Part shown: positions 24,883-34,118 of the stretch, in pieces
How the letters are laid out: the number at the start of each line of letters is the position of its first letter
How positions within the stretch are numbered: position 1 is the first letter of the stretch
Assembly (NCBI RefSeq): GCF_017347585.1
Contig: NZ_AP024480.1
Location: forward strand, 2,271,501 to 2,335,500
DNA length: 64,000 bases
Source of the DNA: Caldicellulosiruptor diazotrophicus
GTDB taxonomy: Bacteria; Bacillota; Thermoanaerobacteria; Caldicellulosiruptorales; Caldicellulosiruptoraceae
Direction of reading: 5' to 3'
Notes under the pieces: model-generated
What the model saw: only the letters and a program-made list of their open reading frames with translations
Databases searched by the model: none
Told to the model about the DNA's origin: nothing
Made by a program: the position numbers and the translations under genes

Positions 24883-27145
24883 CTCTCAAAACAATTATGG
24901 TTACATCATCTTTTATCAAAAAAGAATTAGAAATTGCCCACTCAAAAATCTGTTTGGCACTGCTCTGGGTTGAGACAAATTGGTTTTTGGCAATAAACTC
25001 TTTCAAAATCTTGTCACCATCCTCACCTAAAATTTCAAAAAGTCCATCTGAAAACATAAATATCATATCACCCTTTTGAAGTTTGAAAGTTGAAAAATCA
25101 AACTGGCTTTCGGCTTCTATGCCAACTGGAAGAGAATCTGACTCGATTGTTAAAACCTCATTTCCTCTTTTTATGTAGGTGGGCATTGCCCCAGCTTTTA
25201 AAAACTCACATAAAAGTGTATATCTATCTATACATACCACATCAACAGATGCAAATTCTTCATCATTTTTTATGCTGAGAAGTGAGTTTATAAATCTTAT
25301 TGCAACTTTTCTGTCAAACCCAAGTGATGAAAATTTTTTGAGTGCATCTATAACAATAAAGCTGTTTTCTGAAGCTGTTTTACCTGTTCCCATACCATCT
25401 GAAATGCAAGCCAAAAACTTCCCGTTTTTGAGTTGTAAAAAACATACCCTGTCACCGTTTATATTTTCTTTGCTCTTTGAATATATGGAATAATCTATCT
25501 GTACGTTTGGCTTTTTTATTATAGAAATTGTATATCCACCAGAAATTTTTGGCACCTCCGAAATAATTTCTACACTACAGCCTACAACACCTTTTATAAT
25601 CTCTTCTATCTCAAGTTTTTTGGGAGCTTTGAATCCGTCTTTTAGCTCTATATCTATCTGGAAATAATTGTCATATGATAAATACTCAACTTTTTCAACT
25701 TCATACCCAAACCGTGCCAGTTCAAGTTCAATCTCTCTTGATGTCCCTATGTCTTTTTTTGCATCATCTTCAGCCATTTTTGCAACATTAATTACAATAT
25801 CTTTTAAAACCTCCATATGTGTTTTGAACAAATTATCTTTGGTGCTTGATGCCTTTTGAACAAGCTTTGAATATTTCAAAGATTCTAAAAAACTATTTAT
25901 AACTATTTCAAACTCTTTATATTTTCCACACAAAAATTTAAATTCTTTGAAATCATCTTGAGAAAGTTTTCCTTTTTTCAATATTATATTTTTTATCTCG
26001 TTTAAGCTCTGATTGGTTCTATGATAATTTATGTTCCAACAGACATTTGAATTTTCGCAATCTAAACAAAGTTTTTGACAAGCACTTTGAACAATATTTT
26101 TTGCCTCGTCCTTGCAAATCAAAACTGCTGGTTTGTTGTAAACATTCTGCTGGATATTTTCAATTATAGACGCAACCCCAAAAATCTTTTCTTTTATCAT
26201 CCTCTGTACCTCCCTCTCCTCAGCACTCTGCATCCTTATAATTTTTCCCAATGGAAATAAACAAAAAATTACAGTTGCTAATAAAATCTCTCGTATTCTT
26301 ATTACTGGGTTTGAAGATATATAAAATATGGATATGATATACCCACAAAATCCACCAAGAGCAACTCCAAGTTTCCCAAACCCTTTAAAAAGTCCTGCAA
26401 CAAGGCTTGAAAATGCAAATGCACACGAAACCTCTAAACTTGTTCTTTCATATACACTCTCTAAGACTCCAACAATAAACCCCATTGCAGTTGCTATTGT
26501 CATCCCATGAAAAAACGATATTGAAAAAATTAGAATGAAAAATAGTACATATCTTACAGCAAGCACCGAATCAAAACCATTTGAAAGACCCAAAAAACTT
26601 AAAGTCAGAACTACCACCATAATTATTGTCTGGTCAGTCGAATATACTTTTTTTGAAAAAACTGAGTCCAAAAATCTATCAAACATAACTACTGCCCAAA
26701 AACAACCAATCATCTCAAGTACAAGATACAAAAATTCTACAGGCGGTTTTGAATACAGGAAAATAGAAATACTGCCACTACTACCTACACTAAGAGCACA
26801 AAGTAGCGCCCTTGAATAAAGGTTCAGACTTAGAAAATGATTTATTGTAATTATCAAAAGAATAGAAAGAACATATTTTAATACCAAACTTTTATCTGAG
26901 CATGATATTATTCCGAAAATAGAAAAAAGTGAAGCTAAATAATATAAGTAATCTTTCTTTTTAAAACTTGCTACGTATGCACTTGAAAAAAAACTTTTTG
27001 AAAACAGGTTGCATCTTCCAAGCAAAAATGCCAACATTAAAACAAAAATCTCATGTGCACTGAAAACTAAGAACCTATCTGATATGTTATCTCCTGAATT
27101 TTTTGTTTGCTGTCTTTTAAACTGCAAAACTTCCAGTCTTTCCAA
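24851..27145 (-). CDS. spoIIE: Stage II sporulation protein E, PP2C-type serine phosphatase
   Basis: This is a protein of about 764 aa. The N-terminal third has roughly ten hydrophobic segments. A central cytoplasmic region with a cysteine cluster (CQKLCLDCENSNVCW) follows. The C-terminal PP2C phosphatase has the metal-binding motifs ISDGMGTGKTASENS, MFSDGLFE and DDVTIIVLRVGG. SpoIIE dephosphorylates the anti-anti-sigma factor SpoIIAA to release sigma-F and also acts at the polar septum. I chose TTG 27145 after AAAGGAG; the frame is open to GTG 27205. The key aspartates are intact, so it looks functional, which is notable because the genus I infer is described as non-sporulating. Confidence 0.9.
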   Translation of the reverse strand: MERLEVLQFKRQQTKNSGDNISDRFLVFSAHEIFVLMLAFLLGRCNLFSKSFFSSAYVASFKKKDYLYYLASLFSIFGIISCSDKSLVLKYVLSILLIITINHFLSLNLYSRALLCALSVGSSGSISIFLYSKPPVEFLYLVLEMIGCFWAVVMFDRFLDSVFSKKVYSTDQTIIMVVVLTLSFLGLSNGFDSVLAVRYVLFFILIFSISFFHGMTIATAMGFIVGVLESVYERTSLEVSCAFAFSSLVAGLFKGFGKLGVALGGFCGYIISIFYISSNPVIRIREILLATVIFCLFPLGKIIRMQSAEEREVQRMIKEKIFGVASIIENIQQNVYNKPAVLICKDEAKNIVQSACQKLCLDCENSNVCWNINYHRTNQSLNEIKNIILKKGKLSQDDFKEFKFLCGKYKEFEIVINSFLESLKYSKLVQKASSTKDNLFKTHMEVLKDIVINVAKMAEDDAKKDIGTSREIELELARFGYEVEKVEYLSYDNYFQIDIELKDGFKAPKKLEIEEIIKGVVGCSVEIISEVPKISGGYTISIIKKPNVQIDYSIYSKSKENINGDRVCFLQLKNGKFLACISDGMGTGKTASENSFIVIDALKKFSSLGFDRKVAIRFINSLLSIKNDEEFASVDVVCIDRYTLLCEFLKAGAMPTYIKRGNEVLTIESDSLPVGIEAESQFDFSTFKLQKGDMIFMFSDGLFEILGEDGDKILKEFIAKNQFVSTQSSAKQIFEWAISNSFLIKDDVTIIVLRVGGELEKKGE

Positions 27146-27277
27146 GGCAAAATCATCTCCTTTTGTATGAATTCTAAAAATCTTTTGTAATCCAAATACC
27201 TGCACAATTTATTCTACTTACCCATTTGAGTATTTTTTGTTGTAAATAGTAATATGACTATAAAATTTTTTGCGACA

Positions 27278-27322
27278 AAAAATAAAAAAGGGTGCAAAGG
27301 TCTAAAACACCTTTTTGCACCC
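27278..27322 (-). terminator. Rho-independent terminator after the PspA gene
   Basis: On the minus strand GGGTGCAAA and GGT pair with ACC and TTTGCACCC, followed by TTTTTTATTTT. It lies about 40 bp past the PspA stop. Confidence 0.8.
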
Positions 27323-27360
27323 GATATAAAAAGTTTGCTTGCTCACACAAATTTTTCTTT

Positions 27361-28029
27361 TTACTTTCCCATTTTCTCTTTTAGTCTTTGAAGCTCATCC
27401 AAAATGTCCTCATCACTGTTTTCAAGTTCTTTAAATCTGTCTTCAAGTGTTTTTGAAACATTTAAAAGCTCTTCATGCGCCTGAGCTCTTGCTTCTTTCT
27501 GTTCAATCTTCTGCGCGTACTTTTCAAACGACTCAAACGCAGAAGTGTCTGTTAGCTTGCTCATGGTCTGTGTGATTGTTACCTGGGCATCAGCCCTTTT
27601 AGATTTAGCAATGAGCAAATCTCTTCTTCTTTTTGCCTCTTCAATCTTGTCTTCCAGCATCTTAAGCCCGCTTTTTAGCTTTTCTACAGCCTCGTGCTGT
27701 GCCTCATACTGTTTCTGATACTCATCTGCAAGTCGTTCAAATTCTCTTTTTCGTTTGAGTGCTTCTACAGCAAGTTCATCCTCACCTTTTGTGATTGCAA
27801 GTTCAGCCTTTTTCTGCCAATCTTCAGCAGCCTTTTTATTTTCTTCAACCTTCTTTTGCAAAATCTTTTCATCTGCAAGAGCGTTTGCCACTTCAACCCT
27901 TGCTTTTTGCAGCTGGTCTTCCATGTCTTCAATCAGCTGATTGAGCATCTTTTCAGGATCGGCTGCCTTTTCAATAAGGTCGTTTATGTTCGCCTTTAGA
28001 AGCTGAGCAATCTTTTGAAATACCCCCAT
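27361..28029 (-). CDS. PspA/IM30 family protein
   Basis: This is a 222-aa, almost wholly helical protein. It opens with MGVFQKIAQLLKANINDLIEKA, the amphipathic membrane-binding helix of PspA/Vipp1, and continues with DPEKMLNQLIEDMEDQL and long coiled coils. These proteins polymerise on the inner leaflet of stressed membranes and protect them (ESCRT-III superfamily). The downstream end is a normal terminator. The upstream gene, 36 bp away, encodes a membrane-anchored coiled-coil protein likely to be co-expressed. No PspF or PspC gene is adjacent. Confidence 0.92.
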   Translation of the reverse strand: MGVFQKIAQLLKANINDLIEKAADPEKMLNQLIEDMEDQLQKARVEVANALADEKILQKKVEENKKAAEDWQKKAELAITKGEDELAVEALKRKREFERLADEYQKQYEAQHEAVEKLKSGLKMLEDKIEEAKRRRDLLIAKSKRADAQVTITQTMSKLTDTSAFESFEKYAQKIEQKEARAQAHEELLNVSKTLEDRFKELENSDEDILDELQRLKEKMGK

Positions 28030-28065
28030 AACAATAAAACCTCCCGAAAATGTAATATTTTATTT

Positions 28066-29400
28066 TTATCCAAAAAACTCATCAAAAAGGTCTTTTATGA
28101 CCTTTTTAATTGTATCGCTTGAACCAGTTGAAAATGAAGACGACTTTAAAAGCATATCTGAGATGGCACTCTGGTATTCTATATAGTGTTTTTTGAACTC
28201 ATCAAAGTTACTACTGAACAAAAATTCTTTTAAGTTTTCGTAATATGAGCTAAAAAGATTAAATGACATACTCACATTTAACCTTTTTTTTGCTTCTTTT
28301 AAAAATTTCTCAAAGTTTTCAAGAAGCTTTTTGCACTCTGAAAACTCACGTATAAAGGTTAAAATTTTTCTTTCTAATTCAGATACCTCTTTTTCTAACT
28401 TTTGGATATCAGTACAGCTTTCAAGCAAATTTTTCACTCGATCAATCTCAAGGTCTATTTTATAAAATTTAAAGCCAACCTTGTCGTAAACTGATACAAT
28501 TTCTTCAAACTTGTCGACAAGCTCTTTTTTGTTTTTCATCATTTCATGAACATTTTGTATTAATTCATTTTCAACCTGTACAAGCTTTTCAAAAAAATCT
28601 TCTGCCAGAACAATTTTTTCTACATCGCTTGATACCTGAAGTTTTAAAAGCAAACTATCATACATCTTTTGAAGTTCCCAAGCTTTGTCAGGTAATTTTG
28701 ACAGAACAACAGGATATTTTTCTTCAAATCTTTCGGTCAAAAGTTGTATCATTGAATTTATATATTCACTTCTCTTATTATCATTAAGACTTTTAAAATA
28801 CTCTATTGTCTCATCAATTCTTTTTATACCCTCAACTTCCCTTTTCAAATCATCATCAGAAAGTCTTTTTGCAAGCAAATTATCTATCTTTTGCTTTAAA
28901 ACCTCCTTATTTTTAACCTCACCTACAGCTTTTTCTACCTTTTCAATGTACTCTAATTCTTTTTGAAGCATTTTTTCAGAATCTTTTAAAACATTTTCCA
29001 GAAAATCTAAATCAGTTTTGAGTATGTTGTAAATTGTCAAAAAGGTTTTAAACTCCCCCTCTGAATAACTCTTTTTTATCCCTTCATAATAGTCTTTTAG
29101 GTTTTTGAAATTTATTGTAACCTCTTCGAACTTGTTCTCATGGTTTTTCCCATCATCAAGTAACTTGAAAAATTTTACTTTATCCTCTAAATTTAAAATT
29201 CTATTTGAAATTTCTTCAAAATATTCTTCCACTGTTTGTAGGTTTTTAAGCCTTCTGAATTTTTCAGCCCTTTTTCTTCTTATCAATACAACTAATACAA
29301 TAAAGGCAATTGCAATGAGAAGTCCAAGAAAAATCCAAAAAAACTGTATCCACAAAAGTCTTGAAAAGTCTATCTCAATCTTGTAAAACCCACCCCACAT
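28066..29400 (-). CDS. Membrane-anchored coiled-coil protein, EzrA-like topology
   Basis: This is a 444-aa protein. One transmembrane helix lies at about residues 14-39, followed by basic RRKRAEKFRR, then about 400 residues of charged, heptad-like helix with almost no glycine or proline. The topology (short outside N-terminus, one helix, long cytoplasmic coiled coil) is that of EzrA, the negative regulator of FtsZ rings, but I see no definite EzrA signature and it is shorter than the usual 560 residues or so. Similar coiled-coil proteins occur next to PspA genes. It is probably an envelope-associated partner of PspA; the family assignment is uncertain. Confidence 0.65.
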   Translation of the reverse strand: MWGGFYKIEIDFSRLLWIQFFWIFLGLLIAIAFIVLVVLIRRKRAEKFRRLKNLQTVEEYFEEISNRILNLEDKVKFFKLLDDGKNHENKFEEVTINFKNLKDYYEGIKKSYSEGEFKTFLTIYNILKTDLDFLENVLKDSEKMLQKELEYIEKVEKAVGEVKNKEVLKQKIDNLLAKRLSDDDLKREVEGIKRIDETIEYFKSLNDNKRSEYINSMIQLLTERFEEKYPVVLSKLPDKAWELQKMYDSLLLKLQVSSDVEKIVLAEDFFEKLVQVENELIQNVHEMMKNKKELVDKFEEIVSVYDKVGFKFYKIDLEIDRVKNLLESCTDIQKLEKEVSELERKILTFIREFSECKKLLENFEKFLKEAKKRLNVSMSFNLFSSYYENLKEFLFSSNFDEFKKHYIEYQSAISDMLLKSSSFSTGSSDTIKKVIKDLFDEFFG

Positions 29401-29426
29401 ATTTTTAAGCCTCTCTTTTTTATTTT

Positions 29427-29984
29427 TTAAAAATTGAACACATTCTCTATGTCAAATTCTAAGTTCTCAAATACAGCTGACTTTACAATCCCTTTTTGAG
29501 ACAGTGCAGCATATTCTATATATACTCCATTATCTAAAACGAAAACCTGGACAGATTTGTTACGCGGATTTACAATCCAGTACTCACAAACACCAAAGTA
29601 GCTGTAAAGCTGCATCTTTTTTATATAGTCAACAGAAGCACTTGATGGTGAGAGCACCTCAACAATCAGTTTTGGCACACCTTTGTATCCTTTTTCTGTG
29701 ATGAATTTCTTGTTGCATATTACCACAATGTCCGACTGTATAACGTGAATGTCTCCTGTCTTTTCATCTTCAAAAATCACATCAAACGGAGAGATTACAG
29801 GGATGCACTCTTTCCCCTCAAAATATCTCATAAACTCAAGGTTCAGCTTCGATATTGTCATCTGGTGCTCAAACGAAGGCGACGCTAAAAGATAGATACT
29901 TCCGTCTATAAACTCTGCTCTTTTTTCCTGCGAAATTTTTAAAAACTCCTCATATGTTGCTCTTTTCTTTTCAGGAATCATCAC
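29427..29984 (-). CDS. Uma2 family (DUF820) PD-(D/E)XK endonuclease-like protein
   Basis: This is a 185-aa protein. RATYEEFLKIS and the EFIDGSIYLLASPS segment open the fold. The nuclease core is IQSDIVVICN, then GVPKLIVEVLSPSSASVDYIKK, with Asp, Glu and Lys in positions typical of the superfamily, and EYWIVNPRNKSVQVF. Uma2 proteins are common in multi-copy in cyanobacteria and thermophilic Firmicutes. Their biological role is not settled. It is 26 bp from the SDR gene and on the same strand. Confidence 0.85.
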   Translation of the reverse strand: MMIPEKKRATYEEFLKISQEKRAEFIDGSIYLLASPSFEHQMTISKLNLEFMRYFEGKECIPVISPFDVIFEDEKTGDIHVIQSDIVVICNKKFITEKGYKGVPKLIVEVLSPSSASVDYIKKMQLYSYFGVCEYWIVNPRNKSVQVFVLDNGVYIEYAALSQKGIVKSAVFENLEFDIENVFNF

Positions 29985-30009
29985 TGTTTACCTACCTTTT
30001 TGATATTTT

Positions 30010-30804
30010 TTACTCCTCATAAATCATCTTAACTGTCATACCACCGTCAACAATTAGATTTGTGCCTGTGATAAATGAGCTTTTCTCAGATGACAAAAAC
30101 AATATGGCGTTTGCAATGTCTTCGGGCATACCCACCCTTCCTGCCGGATGCTGAAGATGATCAATGCTTCTGAGCTCAGATTCACGACGATATTTTCTTT
30201 TTTTGTACTTTGATGTTTCTATCCAACCGGGACTTATCGCGTTTACTCTTATTTTTTTGTGTGAAAGTGACACTGCTAAAGAGTGTGTAAGTGCAAGTAT
30301 ACCACCTTTTGACGCTGAATACGGCTCTGTGTTTGGCTCTGACATCAAAGCTCTTGTTGATGCTATGTTTACAACACAAGCACCTTCTTTTAAATACGGC
30401 AGGAGAAATTTTACCATTAAGTATGGTGCTCTCAAGTTAACATTTATCACTTCATCCCACTCATCAACGCTTCTTTCTTCAATCCACTTTGTTGAGCCTA
30501 TACCTGCATTGTTGACAAGAACATCTATTTTGCCAGCAACATCACCAATCTTGAGGCAGACAAGCTCAATCTCTTTTGGATTTGCTAAGTCACACTCAAA
30601 AAAGGTTATCCTGTCTTTGAACTTATCAAAAAAGTCGAAAGTAGCATCTTCAATTGCTTCTCTGTCATTGTCAATGGCAAACACTTTTGCACCATTTTCC
30701 AAAAAAGAAAGTGCTGTGACAAGTCCAATTCCCTGGGCAGCACCTGTTATAACCACATTTTTGCCTTCAAACTCGGCTATCGAAAGAAAAGGTGAATTCC
30801 CCAT
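30010..30804 (-). CDS. Short-chain dehydrogenase/reductase
   Basis: This is a 264-aa SDR enzyme with the Rossmann glycine motif TGAAQGIG, NNAGIG, and the catalytic serine (NIAST region) with YSASK giving Tyr and Lys. The cofactor loop has FAIDND after beta-2, whose Asp suggests NAD(H) preference. The C-terminus FITGTNLIVDGGMTV is typical of classical SDRs related to FabG. The substrate is unknown. It starts seven bases after the folK stop, so it belongs to the folate-gene transcript by position. Confidence 0.9.
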   Translation of the reverse strand: MGNSPFLSIAEFEGKNVVITGAAQGIGLVTALSFLENGAKVFAIDNDREAIEDATFDFFDKFKDRITFFECDLANPKEIELVCLKIGDVAGKIDVLVNNAGIGSTKWIEERSVDEWDEVINVNLRAPYLMVKFLLPYLKEGACVVNIASTRALMSEPNTEPYSASKGGILALTHSLAVSLSHKKIRVNAISPGWIETSKYKKRKYRRESELRSIDHLQHPAGRVGMPEDIANAILFLSSEKSSFITGTNLIVDGGMTVKMIYEE

Positions 30805-30811
30805 TTTCTAT

Positions 30812-31285
30812 TCATTCCTTTCTTGAAGAGATTAGCTGAGTGTAAAGCTCATACACGCTTTTTTTCAGCACAGGATGGATAAAATCTTTTTCAATTTCGC
30901 AAAGAGGCTCAAGTACAAACAGTCTTTTGTGAAGTTCTGGATGGGGGATTTTGAGCTTCTCTGTGTCTATGACACAGTCATCATAAAAAAGAATGTCAAT
31001 ATCGATGTTCCTCGGTCCCCATTTAAAAAGCCTTATTCTGCCCATTTTATTTTCTATCTCAAGCACAAACTCAAGAAGCTCAAATGGCAAAAGTAATGTT
31101 GTGCCTTTCAAAACACAGTTTAAAAACTTTGGCTGATCTACAAATCCGTAAGGCTGCGTCTCAATTATGCTCGAAACCTTTTCAATTCTTACCTTATCTT
31201 TCAAATGCTCAATTGCTTTTTGTATATTCTTATGTCTGTTCCCAAGATTACTTCCAAGCCCCAAAAATACAATATGCCTATCCAT
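30812..31285 (-). CDS. folK: 2-amino-4-hydroxy-6-hydroxymethyldihydropteridine pyrophosphokinase
   Basis: This is a 157-aa enzyme that transfers pyrophosphate from ATP to 6-hydroxymethyl-dihydropterin in folate synthesis. Motifs are LGLGSNLGNR at the N-terminus, the QPYGFVDQPKFLNCV substrate segment, RLFKWGPRNIDIDILFYDD with the metal-binding aspartates, and IPHPELHKRLFVLEPL. Length is standard. It lies downstream of folP with one small gene between, the expected folate cluster; folB is not seen. Confidence 0.95.
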   Translation of the reverse strand: MDRHIVFLGLGSNLGNRHKNIQKAIEHLKDKVRIEKVSSIIETQPYGFVDQPKFLNCVLKGTTLLLPFELLEFVLEIENKMGRIRLFKWGPRNIDIDILFYDDCVIDTEKLKIPHPELHKRLFVLEPLCEIEKDFIHPVLKKSVYELYTQLISSRKE

Positions 31286-31289
31286 CTTT

Positions 31290-31505
31290 TTACTTTCCGC
31301 CTTCCCCTTTTAAGCTCTCAAAAAGATCTTTTATTCTTTGTTCTCTCTCTTGAGTACTCTGCACATCTGTTGATATAATAAGAACATCACCCTCTTTTGC
31401 ATCTTCTGGAACAATTTCTATGGGGACTGCTACCATTTTTCTTCCTTCAAGCTCAACTATTGCAAAGTTACCTTCAAACCTATCAATGACTACTTTTTTT
31501 ACCAT
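31290..31505 (-). CDS. DUF3006 family small protein
   Basis: This is a 71-aa protein. ATG 31505 (MVKKVVIDRFEG) is preferred because AGAGGT lies upstream at good spacing. The sequence VIDRFEGNFAIVELEG with VPIEIVPEDAKEGDVL is the signature of DUF3006, a small beta-barrel-like domain of unknown function. It is wedged between folP and folK, with four bases to folK. Confidence 0.8.
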   Translation of the reverse strand: MVKKVVIDRFEGNFAIVELEGRKMVAVPIEIVPEDAKEGDVLIISTDVQSTQEREQRIKDLFESLKGEGGK

Positions 31506-31531
31506 AAAATGCACACCTCTTTTTTTAAAAT

Positions 31532-32662
31532 TTAAACTCCATCGAAGATAGCCTGTGTCATCAAGATGGCTCTTTTATTTTCTTTTACATCATGCACCCT
31601 TACAAATTCAATCTTTTTCTGAGCACATATTACAGAGATTGCCAAAGTTCCTTCAAGCCTTTCTTCAGGTAAAAGATTGCCCAGCACATGACCAATCACC
31701 GATTTTCTGGATGCCCCAATCAAAATTGGCCTACCTAAAACCTTGAACTCTTCACATCTTCGCAATATCTCCAAGTTGTCTTCAACCCTTTTCCCAAAGC
31801 CAATACCAGGGTCTAAGATGATGTTTTCAAGTTTCACACCTGCTTTTTGTGCCTGTTCAATCCTTTGTTCAAAAAACTGCAAAATCTCTTCTATAACATC
31901 TTCATAGTAAGGGTTTTTCTGCATATCCTTTGGTGTACCTTTGATGTGCATGATTATGATAGGAACATTATACTGCGCTGCCACGTAAAACATATCTTTG
32001 TCAAACGTCCCGCCGCTGATATCATTTATAATGTCAGCACCGGCTTCTATTGCTTTTTGAGCTACTTTGCTCTTGTATGTATCAATAGAAATTGGAATAT
32101 TCTTATCAACTTCTCTTATAGCTTTAATTGCAGGAACTACTCTTTTTAGCTCTTCCTCTTCCTCAACTGGTTCTGAAAAAGGTCTTGTAGACTCACCGCC
32201 AATGTCCAGAACATCTGCACCATCTTGAATCATCTGGAGTGCTCTTTGGGTTACCTTTTCAACTTGAACTCTTGAACTTTCATAAAACGAGTCTGGTGTG
32301 ACATTTATAATCCCCATCACGTTTGTCTTCAAAAGGCTTATTTGCTTATCTTTTGCCAGCAAGTACCTTTGCAAAATGTTAAAATCTGTATCAAAACTGC
32401 ACTCTATCCCTTCCTCTGCAAGAACACATCTTGTCTTTTCAAAGTTGTAAAGTGATGTTGTTGCAAAGCACATATTGCCGTTTGAAATTGTAAAATAACC
32501 GAGGTTTGAAAGAAGCTGGACAAACTCTGAAAGATTTTTTATGTTATCAAATCTCAGGATTATTGAGTTTGCTTTTTTCTCAAATTCCAAAATATCTTTC
32601 TCATCAAAACCTTTTTGATACAAAATCCTCTTTATATTCGCATCTTTTGATATAAGCCTCAA
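31532..32662 (-). CDS. folP: Dihydropteroate synthase with N-terminal extension
   Basis: This is a 376-aa protein starting at TTG 32662 after AAGGAG. Residues about 1-112 are the N-terminal extension seen in clostridial enzymes. The TIM barrel follows with GIINVTPDSFYE, DIGGESTRPFSEPV, SIDTYKSKVA, NDISGG, LDPGIGFGKRVEDN and GASRKSVIG. It condenses p-aminobenzoate with the pterin pyrophosphate made by FolK. The mobile loops and pABA-site residues appear normal. Confidence 0.95.
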   Translation of the reverse strand: MRLISKDANIKRILYQKGFDEKDILEFEKKANSIILRFDNIKNLSEFVQLLSNLGYFTISNGNMCFATTSLYNFEKTRCVLAEEGIECSFDTDFNILQRYLLAKDKQISLLKTNVMGIINVTPDSFYESSRVQVEKVTQRALQMIQDGADVLDIGGESTRPFSEPVEEEEELKRVVPAIKAIREVDKNIPISIDTYKSKVAQKAIEAGADIINDISGGTFDKDMFYVAAQYNVPIIIMHIKGTPKDMQKNPYYEDVIEEILQFFEQRIEQAQKAGVKLENIILDPGIGFGKRVEDNLEILRRCEEFKVLGRPILIGASRKSVIGHVLGNLLPEERLEGTLAISVICAQKKIEFVRVHDVKENKRAILMTQAIFDGV

Positions 32663-32679
32663 GCTTTACCATCTCCTTT

Positions 32680-33624
32680 TTAAAATCTTATTGTAACCTC
32701 ACCGCTTGAAATCTCTATTATTTTCCCATCCTTTTCACATACAAGCTCACCATTTTCGCCAATGTCCCTGCAAAGCATCCTCTCACCGTTTATCAAAATC
32801 TCTTTTCCAAGATTTATGCAAAAGCTTTTATACTCATCCCTGAAATATGAAAAACCATATTTATCAAAGTTTGAAAGATCTCTTTCAAATTCAATTAAAA
32901 TGTCAATAATTAGTCTTGTCCTGTCAAAATCTTGCGATGTTTCAGCTTTCAAGGTTGTTGCGATGTCTTTTATATCCTCTGGCACGCTTTTTGCATTGAC
33001 GTTGATTCCTATACCAATTATAATACTGCCAAGACCTTCAACTTCACCTGACAGCTCTGACAAAATACCACAAATCTTTTTGCCATTTAAGTATATGTCA
33101 TTTGACCATTTTATAAAAGAGTTAACTCCATATTTTCTTAAAACCCTGTTTATCACAAGTCCTGTGAAAAGTGTAAGTGGTATAATCTTTTCTAAATCCA
33201 GTAAAAGAAGTTTCAATAATATGGACATCTTTATACCCTTTTCAAGGTCCACCCACCTGCGTGAAAGCCTACCTCTTCCTTGAGTTTGCCTCTCAGCATA
33301 TACAACTGTAGCATTTTTAAAATGCTGCTGGTTCTGTTTTACATATGTATTTGTTGAGTCCACCTCATCAATGTATATAAACTCTTTGAAAAGGTTTGAA
33401 GATTGGATGTAGTCTCTTATTTCCCAGACTCTTATTATATCTTTGTCAGAAAGCTCATATCCTTTTTTCTTGGTAGACTCTATCTTGTAACCCAAATCTT
33501 TAAGCGACTTTATTCTCTTATTTATTGCCATCCTGCTAATATTCAAATAAGAGGCAAGCTCTTCACCAGAGATATACTCATTTTCATATAACTTTCTTAA
33601 TATAAAAATGTCCTTTTCATCCAT
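32680..33624 (-). CDS. birA: Bifunctional biotin protein ligase / biotin operon repressor
   Basis: This is a 314-aa protein. The N-terminal winged helix-turn-helix (EYISGEELASYLNISRMAINKRIKSL) precedes the ligase domain with ERQTQGRGRLSRRW (ATP and biotin binding), KWSNDIYLNGKKICGIL and IIGIGINVNAK. The C-terminal SH3-like domain follows. It makes biotinyl-AMP, biotinylates carboxylase carrier proteins and represses biotin genes. The start is ATG 33624, overlapping the DUF1284 stop by eight bases; the longer frame to 33684 lies inside that gene. Confidence 0.94.
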   Translation of the reverse strand: MDEKDIFILRKLYENEYISGEELASYLNISRMAINKRIKSLKDLGYKIESTKKKGYELSDKDIIRVWEIRDYIQSSNLFKEFIYIDEVDSTNTYVKQNQQHFKNATVVYAERQTQGRGRLSRRWVDLEKGIKMSILLKLLLLDLEKIIPLTLFTGLVINRVLRKYGVNSFIKWSNDIYLNGKKICGILSELSGEVEGLGSIIIGIGINVNAKSVPEDIKDIATTLKAETSQDFDRTRLIIDILIEFERDLSNFDKYGFSYFRDEYKSFCINLGKEILINGERMLCRDIGENGELVCEKDGKIIEISSGEVTIRF

Positions 33625-34030
33625 TTTTCCACAAGTCCTTTCTATGAAAGCTTTCTCTGCAAAAGCCAAGGACAAACCATTCACATGTTCGGCAGATACT
33701 CTCGAGCTGCTGTGGCAAAGCTTGTTTCAAAGCGCTGTAAGCTTCAGATGGCAGCACATCTTCTAAATCAGAAATCCCATAGAACTTTAAAAGCTCAATT
33801 ACTTTTTCATCATACATTCTGACCTTCTGTTCAAACCTGCACTCTGCAGCATTCAAGTTTGGGCAGTACATGCAAATTTCGTCAGGAAAAGATACAATCT
33901 TTATAGGTAAATTTTCAAGATAAACACTTTTATATACCCTCTCAAAATTTTCAACAAATTCTTTATTGTACCCTGCTCCTATAAAACCCAGAAAGCATAA
34001 AAGATGATGTGCTCTGAGTATAATTGGCAT
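33617..34030 (-). CDS. DUF1284 family cysteine-rich protein
   Basis: This is a 137-aa protein with the family opening ILRAHHLLCFLGFIGAGYN, then EICMYCPNLNAAECRF and a C-terminal CRTCEWFVLGFC. The paired cysteines could bind iron-sulfur or zinc. The function of the family is not established. It is translationally coupled to birA by an eight-base overlap, so it may be expressed with biotin metabolism. Confidence 0.8.
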   Translation of the reverse strand: MPIILRAHHLLCFLGFIGAGYNKEFVENFERVYKSVYLENLPIKIVSFPDEICMYCPNLNAAECRFEQKVRMYDEKVIELLKFYGISDLEDVLPSEAYSALKQALPQQLESICRTCEWFVLGFCRESFHRKDLWKNG

Positions 34031-34118
34031 TTTTCTGCTGCCTATTCCCCTTTATCAAACTAAACTTTTTACTTTAATTATACCACAATTTTCAGCAGCG
34101 TAAGATAAAAACCCATTT

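Noticed and set aside
30164-30826. 220-aa plus-strand ORF opposite the SDR gene
   Set aside because: It is antisense to a clear SDR with all motifs, has no ribosome binding site and no recognisable domain; it is a shadow.
32762-33283. 173-aa plus-strand ORF opposite birA
   Set aside because: It overlaps the BirA catalytic domain on the opposite strand; no independent evidence for a gene.
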